Positions 22,955 through 28,712 of a DNA stretch of 40,745 bases are shown here, one piece after another. The notes under the pieces were generated by a model. The model had not been told where the DNA came from and did not search any database. It saw only the letters and a program-made list of their open reading frames with translations. Positions within the stretch are counted from its first letter, which is position 1, and each line of letters opens with the position of its first letter. Origin of the DNA: an uncultured Bacteroidales bacterium (lineage in GTDB: Bacteria; Bacteroidota; Bacteroidia; Bacteroidales; Bacteroidaceae); contig CADCGD010000035.1 of the NCBI GenBank assembly GCA_902800925.1, forward strand, positions 1 through 40,745, given 5' to 3'. The position numbers and the translations under genes were made by a program.

Positions 22955-25954
22955 ATGTCGAAGACCAACTTACGGCCTCAGCCCCAGCAATTGGATTTGT
23001 TCCAGCTGCAGGCAGAATATCCAAGACAAATCATTGACAATTCAAGTCAGAACATAGATTTGAATGATTTGGATTTGACTCAGAATGTTTTAGTCTGCAA
23101 TGTTAAGAAAGACAATATGGAGCATTTCTTGGATGGAACAGCTAAGCTATACTATTCGGGGAAAAGATTTCCATCTACAGTCGCACTCAATAAACTCTAC
23201 TACTTCATACCCTACATCGGCAAACAATGTGACCAAGACTTTTTCGGCATTAGGGATTTGTATCTAATAAAGATTGCCCGTGTAGGTTCTCGTCGTGAGG
23301 GTGAAGTGGATAATGACCCTAACGATCTGCGTATAGTATTTGAGTTGCAGTTTGTAAAACACCTCTTTCCTAAATACAAGAAACAACAACTCGACATTTG
23401 GCAGACATATACAGATACCACATTAGAAAAGATCGTTCAGCAACCAAATGTCGTAGCTATGCCACTCCATAGACGAATGACTTATGTAAGTTTGTTTAGT
23501 TGTGCAGGTATCGGATGCTACGGATTCAAACAGGAGAATTTTGATTGTGTTGCAACGGTGGAGTTGATAGAGCGTCGTTTGAACGTCCAGAAGTACAATC
23601 ACAAGTGTCGTTACGAAAGTGGTTATATTTGCGGTGATATTACATTGCAGGAAACACAGGACAAAGTATTCGATGAGATCCAGACATGGCACAATCAGCG
23701 TAACATGGGGGAATTAGATGTTGTAATAGCAACCCCACCTTGTCAGGGTATGTCTGTTGCCAATCACAAGAAGGGCGATGAACTAAAGCGCAATTCTCTA
23801 GTGGTAGAATCTATCAAGTTGATTCAGCAGATTATGCCTCGCTTTTTTGTTTTTGAGAATGTTCCTGCATTTATGAAGTCTATCTGTACTGATATTGACG
23901 GACAAGACAAGCCTATTCGTGAAGCAATCGAGGTAGATCTTGCAGGTCATTATAACATTGCGGCAAAGGTCATTAATTTCAAAGATTATGGCAACCCCAG
24001 CAGTAGAACGAGAACGCTTGTTATTGGTGTGCGCAAAGACCAAAAAGAAATAACGCCGCTTGAGCTATTCCCAGATAGACAGGAGGAGCAAACTCTTCGT
24101 CAGACGATAGGACATCTGCCTCATCTGACATATATGGGTGAGATTTGGGACCAGGATATATATCATACTTTCCGTCCCTATGCCCCGCAAATGATGGAAT
24201 GGATTGAAAATATCACAGAGGGACAATCCGCATTTGACAATGAAGATCCCAATCGAATTCCACATAGGGAGAAAGATGGAGAGATTATCTATAACCAGAA
24301 CAAGAATGGTGACAAATATACTCGTCAGTATTGGGATAAAGTGCCCCCATGTGTACACACTCGCAACGACATCCTTGCAAGTCAGAATACCGTCCACCCT
24401 ACAGATAACCGAGTTTTCTCCATTCGTGAGGTTATGTTGATGATGTCTGTGCCTAAAGAGTTTGAATGGAGCGCTATTCCATATCAGCAACTGAATGCGA
24501 TGTCCTTGGAAGAAAAGCAGAGATATCTGAAGAAAGAGGATGTAAATATTCGTCAGAGTCTGGGTGAGGCTGTTCCTACCATTATATTCCAGCAGATTGC
24601 TCACAAGATAAAAGAGAAAGCGATTGAAAAAGAGCTAACAGAGCAGGAGGCTAGCGAAATCATTGAGAAGAATAATCTGACAGACGTTAAGAACCTTCTG
24701 AAATATATCAAGAAGAATAGAAAGATGGGCTTTGTGCGTCTAGCAAAAATCGCAGAATATGCCAACGGAGCAAGAACAGAGACTGCAGCCTATTATACAC
24801 GACAGGATATTTGCTATTCAGTCGTAAAGAATCTGCCGGACTATCCAGACTCCAAGGTTCTTCATATTCTTGAGCCAGCAACTGGCGTTGGCAACTTCCT
24901 GCCATCCCTGTTCCTGAAATATGCTAATGTTGCGGAACTGCATATTGATGTTATCGACATCAACCCAGACAGCATAGCATTACTCCAGCAGATATTGCAG
25001 TCAATACCTCTCCCTGAGAATGTCCGCCTAAACTTCATTAACAAAGATACACTTTTGGAACAATTTCCAAAAAGATACGATATTGTAGTAGGCAATCCTC
25101 CTTACATGAAAGTAAAAGACAGGAGTTTGTTATCAGCTTATAAGATGTCAGTTGTCAACACAGACACGAGCAACATATTTTCGTTCTTCATCGAGAAAGC
25201 GATGCAACTTGGAGACGTTGTTTCGCTGATAGTTCCGAAGAGCCTAATTAATGCACCTGAGTTTGGTAAGACTCGCCAACTGATGAATGAGAAAGCCATC
25301 ACTCACATCGTTGATTTTGGCGAAAAGGGCTTTAAGGGTGTTAAAATAGAAACAATTGCTTTCACAATAAACCAACGTGCAAAACGGAATCTGACAAAGG
25401 TGGAATCATATATAACTAATTCTGTAGAGATAAAGCCACAGGACTATATCACAGACCCGTCCTTCCCATACTGGCTTATCTATCGCAATAAGGATTTTGA
25501 TGAGGCAGCAAACAAGATGACCTTTGGAATATTCAAATCATTCCGCGACAGGACACTTACAAAATCGAATACTTCGCAACAGGGTAAAATTCGAGTGCTG
25601 AAATCTCGTAACATTGGAGATAATACGGTTATAGACATTGAGGGCTATGACACTTATATTGATGATATCACAGACTTGGAAGTGGGGAAATTTCTCAACC
25701 GTACCGAGTGTGTCTTAGTCCCAAATCTTTCATACTATCCTCGTGCCTGCTTTATGCCACAGGGATGTATAGCAGATGGTTCTGTGGCTATACTCACTAC
25801 AATCAATGGTGGGCAGGTAACCAAAGAAGATTTGGCTTACTATGCTACAGAGGAATTTAGCAAGTTCTACAGCATTGCTCGCAATCGTGGAACCCGCTCT
25901 CTCAATATTGATAATAACTCCGTGTTTTTCTTTGGTAAACTAAAAACTGAATAA
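22955..25954 (+). CDS. Fused DNA methyltransferase: C5-cytosine plus N6-adenine domains
   Basis: The 999-aa protein carries two complete methyltransferases. The C5-cytosine domain (about residues 180-555) has FSCAGIGCYGF (motif I), TPPCQGMS with catalytic Cys263 (IV), FENVP at about 300 (VI), NPSSRTRTLVIGV (VIII) and IRQSLGEAVP (X). The N6-adenine domain (about 600-900) has EPATGVGNFL at 640 (motif I) and NPPY at 714-717 (IV). The C-terminal part resembles a target-recognition region. Two activities in one protein suit an asymmetric recognition site whose strands are modified differently, as in the Alw26I/Eco31I/Esp3I group of type IIS systems. The ATG at 22955 was chosen; a longer reading frame from 22886 would run through the terminator hairpin. 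A likely HNH endonuclease gene follows after 2 bp. AT-rich codon use differs from the flanking genes, suggesting transfer. Confidence 0.93.
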   Translation: MSKTNLRPQPQQLDLFQLQAEYPRQIIDNSSQNIDLNDLDLTQNVLVCNVKKDNMEHFLDGTAKLYYSGKRFPSTVALNKLYYFIPYIGKQCDQDFFGIRDLYLIKIARVGSRREGEVDNDPNDLRIVFELQFVKHLFPKYKKQQLDIWQTYTDTTLEKIVQQPNVVAMPLHRRMTYVSLFSCAGIGCYGFKQENFDCVATVELIERRLNVQKYNHKCRYESGYICGDITLQETQDKVFDEIQTWHNQRNMGELDVVIATPPCQGMSVANHKKGDELKRNSLVVESIKLIQQIMPRFFVFENVPAFMKSICTDIDGQDKPIREAIEVDLAGHYNIAAKVINFKDYGNPSSRTRTLVIGVRKDQKEITPLELFPDRQEEQTLRQTIGHLPHLTYMGEIWDQDIYHTFRPYAPQMMEWIENITEGQSAFDNEDPNRIPHREKDGEIIYNQNKNGDKYTRQYWDKVPPCVHTRNDILASQNTVHPTDNRVFSIREVMLMMSVPKEFEWSAIPYQQLNAMSLEEKQRYLKKEDVNIRQSLGEAVPTIIFQQIAHKIKEKAIEKELTEQEASEIIEKNNLTDVKNLLKYIKKNRKMGFVRLAKIAEYANGARTETAAYYTRQDICYSVVKNLPDYPDSKVLHILEPATGVGNFLPSLFLKYANVAELHIDVIDINPDSIALLQQILQSIPLPENVRLNFINKDTLLEQFPKRYDIVVGNPPYMKVKDRSLLSAYKMSVVNTDTSNIFSFFIEKAMQLGDVVSLIVPKSLINAPEFGKTRQLMNEKAITHIVDFGEKGFKGVKIETIAFTINQRAKRNLTKVESYITNSVEIKPQDYITDPSFPYWLIYRNKDFDEAANKMTFGIFKSFRDRTLTKSNTSQQGKIRVLKSRNIGDNTVIDIEGYDTYIDDITDLEVGKFLNRTECVLVPNLSYYPRACFMPQGCIADGSVAILTTINGGQVTKEDLAYYATEEFSKFYSIARNRGTRSLNIDNNSVFFFGKLKTE

Positions 25955-25956
25955 CT

Positions 25957-27144
25957 ATGACGAGTATTGAAAACTATCTCAGTAAATTCAATGACTTCGA
26001 TATTCGACAGACTCATGATGCAAGGTACGTTGACCAGAAATGTACTCCGGACATCGTTTGTTTTATTGCGGACTGTATCCTCAATACTTCCTGTGCAACA
26101 AAGCCGTTCACAATAAACGACCTTTGGGATGAGCGATTCTTTATTGATAACTGTCGTGTCATTTTTGGTAAGCCATCTCCAGCAGACCCAAGTGCTAGGA
26201 ATGAGTATAACAAAGTCCTATGCCAACCTTTAAAACTACTGGCTTATGCCCATGTGTTGACGGTAAAAAAAGATGATAGGACTCTATACTTTTCTGTTGC
26301 AGACGTGGAAATGCTTGAATATATTTCTGTTAAAGAGCGAAACGCATATAACTTTATGCTCAAGTTCTTCAGAAAAGTCATATCTGATAGCGGCCTGATG
26401 AGAATCTTTGAAGAATATAAAAAGACTTGCATATCTAACCCTAAAGCTGCGAAAGCAGAAATCTATGCTAAATACCATAGATTCATTTCTGCAAATACTC
26501 CATCTCATTCAAAAACGGATGTTGACAGGATATTTCACAAAGTGTTTAATTTGTTTGCTTACAACAATATGTTGCCAGGCAGTAATGGAAAAATACTTGA
26601 TTGGTATGACCTTATGTACAATAGGGTGAACTGGAGGGATAAAGATAAGAAACAAAAGACTCTAACAAGACAACAAGCCGTTGCGGCTGAAATAGAGCAA
26701 ATGAATCAGGATTTCTACATCGAATACCAGGTCAATAAAGCTATTCGAAAAGTACGAGATAAACAAGGGACTATTAGTGAAGTACACGATGATTTGGCTA
26801 ATGGCGTTGCGACAGAAGTACATCATATTTTTCCCAAGGCAGAATACCCAGAATTGGCTTCATATTTTGAGAATCTTATTTTGCTCACCAGTAGCCAGCA
26901 TAGACAAAAAGCTCATCCCAAAAGTAACTTCCACCTAATTGATAAAGAATACCAATTGATATGTCTAATGGCTAAATCACGCACAGTTGAAGACTACATT
27001 AATGCACATGGTGAAACGTTCTATTCTAAGAAATCGTTTTTACTTGTTGTGAATACGGGAACTTCGAGCAATGCTCTTCACGAAAGTGACTCTTTTAATA
27101 CCATACGAAGGTTTATTCATGACTATTACAATCAAGTAGGCTAA
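25957..27144 (+). CDS. HNH-domain protein, probable restriction endonuclease of the module
   Basis: The 395-aa protein has a C-terminal HNH nuclease motif: VHHIFPK (His289-His290), ENLILL (Asn306) and SSQHRQKAH (His315 and His320). The N-terminal about 250 residues have no motif I recognise and are the likely DNA-recognition part. It starts 2 bp after the dual methyltransferase gene, which makes it the obvious endonuclease. Eco31I, a type IIS enzyme with m5C and m6A partner activities, is also an HNH nuclease, which supports the analogy; this protein is clearly shorter than enzymes of that group as I remember them, so it may be a separate lineage. Codon use is AT-rich like the methyltransferase gene. 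Confidence 0.8.
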   Translation: MTSIENYLSKFNDFDIRQTHDARYVDQKCTPDIVCFIADCILNTSCATKPFTINDLWDERFFIDNCRVIFGKPSPADPSARNEYNKVLCQPLKLLAYAHVLTVKKDDRTLYFSVADVEMLEYISVKERNAYNFMLKFFRKVISDSGLMRIFEEYKKTCISNPKAAKAEIYAKYHRFISANTPSHSKTDVDRIFHKVFNLFAYNNMLPGSNGKILDWYDLMYNRVNWRDKDKKQKTLTRQQAVAAEIEQMNQDFYIEYQVNKAIRKVRDKQGTISEVHDDLANGVATEVHHIFPKAEYPELASYFENLILLTSSQHRQKAHPKSNFHLIDKEYQLICLMAKSRTVEDYINAHGETFYSKKSFLLVVNTGTSSNALHESDSFNTIRRFIHDYYNQVG

Positions 27145-27160
27145 CTTAAACTAATTGCGT

Positions 27161-27532
27161 ATGTACAAATCACGTTTTGGAAGAAATGGTCAGGTTAATT
27201 TCTCATGTCCTGAAGAATATTACGAACTTCTTGGATATCTGGCAAAGTCAGATGGTACGACTTCTATAACCTGGGAAAATAATGAAGATCAAGGAGCATG
27301 GGGCAGCGAGGGAAGAATATGTTTTTATACTAGGAGACTTCCATCTGCTGGTTTTTTGCGTTATACGGCAGGTACAGGGACTATATACAAGAGGGTTAAT
27401 TGCAATGATTTTGTTGAACATCTTTCAAAATTTCATGGTTTCGTGCAAGGTCGGTATCAAAATATTGAATCTATTCGCAGAACTATTCCACCCCAATATA
27501 TATATTGCTTTGAACGAGGACTAAAAAAATGA
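27161..27532 (+). CDS. Unknown 123-aa protein, third gene of the restriction-modification operon
   Basis: The start is the ATG at 27161 (a TTG two codons upstream is less likely). No signal peptide or membrane helix is seen. It contains aromatic and Gly-rich stretches (ITWENNEDQGAWGSEGRICF, LRYTAGTGTIYKR) suggesting a small beta-rich fold, and a basic C-terminus. It lies 16 bp after the HNH gene and its stop codon overlaps the operon terminator, so it is the last gene of the unit. Possible roles are control, inhibition or assistance of the endonuclease, but nothing in the sequence proves one. I do not recognise the family. Confidence 0.7.
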   Translation: MYKSRFGRNGQVNFSCPEEYYELLGYLAKSDGTTSITWENNEDQGAWGSEGRICFYTRRLPSAGFLRYTAGTGTIYKRVNCNDFVEHLSKFHGFVQGRYQNIESIRRTIPPQYIYCFERGLKK

Positions 27533-27573
27533 AACAGGGACTTCAATTCCCTGTTTTACATGCACCTGTTTCA
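27530..27573 (+). terminator. Terminator hairpin of the RM operon within a TGAAACAGG/CCTGTTTCA palindrome (copy 2)
   Basis: AAACAGGGA (27532-27540) pairs with TCCCTGTTT (27548-27556) and is followed by TTA. Around it, TGAAACAGG (27530-27538) is also the exact inverse of CCTGTTTCA (27565-27573), so two alternative hairpins share one arm. The latter is the same palindrome as at 22274 and 28467. Confidence 0.75.
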
Positions 27574-27617
27574 CTTCCTTAGGTTGCCATCATAGAATAT
27601 GAATAATAGAATAAGGT

Positions 27618-28112
27618 CTATGGCTTTTCGCCTGTGAGCGATTCTGCCGTTTGCTTGAAGTCACTAACAATAGCTTCGAGCATGGGGTTTGTGTTCTCTA
27701 CTATAATCGCAGCATAGAAACCTTGCCCATCAACGGTAGCATTTGCTGTTTCCATCGTGAAGCGATTAGGGGTTGCAAACTCTTCAAACCATCTAACGAA
27801 CAATCGGTTGCGCTTCTCTTCACGTCCATCACTGGTGTCGCAAATATACAGCAAGACATTAGCGTTCTCTGCAAAGAATTGTTCTATGATGGCAATCAAA
27901 GCATCCTTTACATGTGCATCGTATCCCGAATGGGTATCCTCTCGCTTTCGAAACCCAAACTGATAGGTATCGCAGCCACCCAATGGAACATCTTCGAGGA
28001 AGCTGACACTATATCTCGTGCCCGAATCAGTGGTAAAATCAAAGTCGCCATTGTTGAGAGTAATCTCGTATGGCGACTTCCGATTGATATCTTCAAGAGT
28101 AATCTTTATCAT
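27618..28112 (-). CDS. DUF6169-like family protein
   Basis: The 164-aa soluble protein has the pattern DFTTDSGTRYSVSFLED, then YQFGFRKRE, a DALIAIIEQFFAENANVLLY stretch and ICDTSDGREEKRNRLFVRWF. This fits the DUF6169 family of short Bacteroidetes proteins as I recall it; the function is unknown. Its start codon overlaps the stop of a 44-aa gene (ATGA overlap), so the two are translationally coupled. Members tend to lie in accessory DNA beside such a small partner. A toxin-antitoxin-like or defence role would be consistent with the layout but is inference only. Confidence 0.72.
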   Translation of the reverse strand: MIKITLEDINRKSPYEITLNNGDFDFTTDSGTRYSVSFLEDVPLGGCDTYQFGFRKREDTHSGYDAHVKDALIAIIEQFFAENANVLLYICDTSDGREEKRNRLFVRWFEEFATPNRFTMETANATVDGQGFYAAIIVENTNPMLEAIVSDFKQTAESLTGEKP

Positions 28113-28243
28113 ACCAAAGCTATTTTCTGCTGGTCTTCATTAGCCCAGCGCTCAGCAACTTTACGTTCCCATTCGCGTTTGATTTCAAGCGAATGCTTCC
28201 ATCGACGTAATGCCTCTTCGTGTGTGATTTTCTTAATTTCCAT
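28109..28243 (-). CDS. 44-aa protein coupled to the DUF6169-like gene
   Basis: The small, highly charged helical protein begins MEIKKITHEEALRRWKHSLE and contains repeated Trp/Arg/Glu positions (REWERKVAERW). It starts at the ATG at 28243, 27 nt after a TATCTTTG promoter box, and its stop overlaps the start of the next gene by 4 bp. Size, charge and coupling fit an antitoxin or assembly partner, but no homologous motif is recognised. A longer reading of the frame would run back through the promoter and is rejected. Confidence 0.7.
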   Translation of the reverse strand: MEIKKITHEEALRRWKHSLEIKREWERKVAERWANEDQQKIALV

Positions 28244-28270
28244 AATGGCAATCCGTTTGATTTCTCGCTG

Positions 28271-28300
28271 CAAAGATAAGCATAAATTCTGAAATAACAA
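28271..28300 (-). promoter_or_regulatory. Promoter of the 44-aa/DUF6169 pair
   Basis: TTG (28300-28298), 19 nt, then TATCTTTG (28278-28271) on the minus strand. Confidence 0.65.
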
Positions 28301-28389
28301 GTAAAAGTTACTGAAAAAGATACGGACGACTATAAAATCATCATAGCGAAACAGGTCTCTGATCATACTTCTTGCTGGCAGGATTGAAT

Positions 28390-28441
28390 AAAAAAGGCTC
28401 ACCCTAAGCGCGCTGTTCTATGGGAAGCGGGGTAAGCTTGT
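28390..28441 (-). ncRNA. Possible very short transcript with promoter box and terminator
   Basis: On the minus strand a TAACTTTG box (28453-28446) is followed by GCTTACCC (28437-28430), an inner hairpin with CGCT/AGCG, GGGTGAGC (28404-28397) and TTTTTT (28395-28390). This would give an RNA of about 50 nt that is almost entirely a terminator hairpin. It could be a small RNA, or a terminator that insulates the DUF6169 pair. No -33 element is clear. Confidence 0.4.
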
Positions 28442-28466
28442 TGGTGCAAAGTTACAACTTTTTTGT

Positions 28467-28495
28467 ATGAAACAGATACCTATCACCTGTTTCAT
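28467..28495. repeat. Palindrome TGAAACAG...CACCTGTTTCA, copy 3
   Basis: ATGAAACAG and CTGTTTCAT around an 11-nt loop. It shares TGTATGAAACAGATAC and TCACCTGTTTCAT with copy 1 at 22271-22301. It marks the right edge of the AT-rich island, just before the tRNA terminator. Confidence 0.85.
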
Positions 28496-28497
28496 CT

Positions 28498-28531
28498 AAA
28501 AAAAACAAAGGCCTCAGATTGCTCTGAGACC
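28498..28531 (-). terminator. Intrinsic terminator of the tRNA gene
   Basis: On the minus strand GGTCTCAGA pairs with TCTGAGGCC (28531-28523 with 28518-28510, one mismatch), loop GCAA, followed by CTTTG and a run of eight T (28505-28498). Confidence 0.85.
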
Positions 28532-28537
28532 TTCGTG

Positions 28538-28611
28538 TGGACCAGCCAGGGCTTGAACCTGGGACCTCCAGATTATGAGTCTGTTGCTCTAACCAACTGA
28601 GCTACAAGTCC
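28538..28611 (-). tRNA. tRNA with CAU anticodon, probably elongator tRNA-Met
   Basis: The 74-nt cloverleaf is complete: acceptor GGACTTG/CTGGTCC, D-arm GCTC/GAGC, anticodon loop CTCATAA, T-arm CCAGG/CCTGG with TTCAAGC, discriminator A. CCA is not encoded. There is a U-U mismatch at 6-67 and an A-G mismatch at 27-43. The standard 1-72 pair and the lack of three G-C pairs in the anticodon stem exclude the initiator. A tRNA-Ile2 with a modified CAU anticodon cannot be excluded by eye. Confidence 0.93.
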
Positions 28612-28634
28612 AGTGCTATTTAGTTAAGCGGGTG

Positions 28635-28666
28635 CAAAGATACGCAGTTTTTGGTAAATATCCAAA
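28635..28666 (-). promoter_or_regulatory. Consensus promoter of the tRNA gene
   Basis: TTTG (28666-28663), exactly 20 nt, TATCTTTG (28642-28635) on the minus strand, 23 nt before the tRNA 5' end. Confidence 0.8.
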
Positions 28667-28671
28667 TATTT

Positions 28672-28703
28672 TTTGCGAAAATAGATAAAAAGTGGTAACT
28701 TTG
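28672..28703 (+). promoter_or_regulatory. Consensus promoter of the P-type ATPase gene
   Basis: TTTG (28672-28675), exactly 20 nt, TAACTTTG (28696-28703). The -33 element lies 5 bp from the -33 element of the divergent tRNA promoter. The ATG follows only 9 nt after the -7 box. Confidence 0.8.
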
Positions 28704-28712
28704 CACCCAATT

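Noticed and set aside
28244-28402. Extension of the 44-aa protein to about 97 aa
   Set aside because: The added segment covers the TATCTTTG promoter and has no protein-like conservation pattern; the ATG at 28243 is well placed.
20180-28537. Complete prophage or integrative element
   Set aside because: Only a KilA-N fragment and a restriction module are present; no integrase, transposase, structural or conjugation genes are visible.
28538-28611. Initiator tRNA-Met
   Set aside because: The 1-72 position is a normal G-C pair and the anticodon stem lacks the three G-C pairs of initiators.
28692-28712. GTG start of the P-type ATPase
   Set aside because: These bases contain the TAACTTTG promoter box; the ATG at 28713 gives the expected N-terminus.
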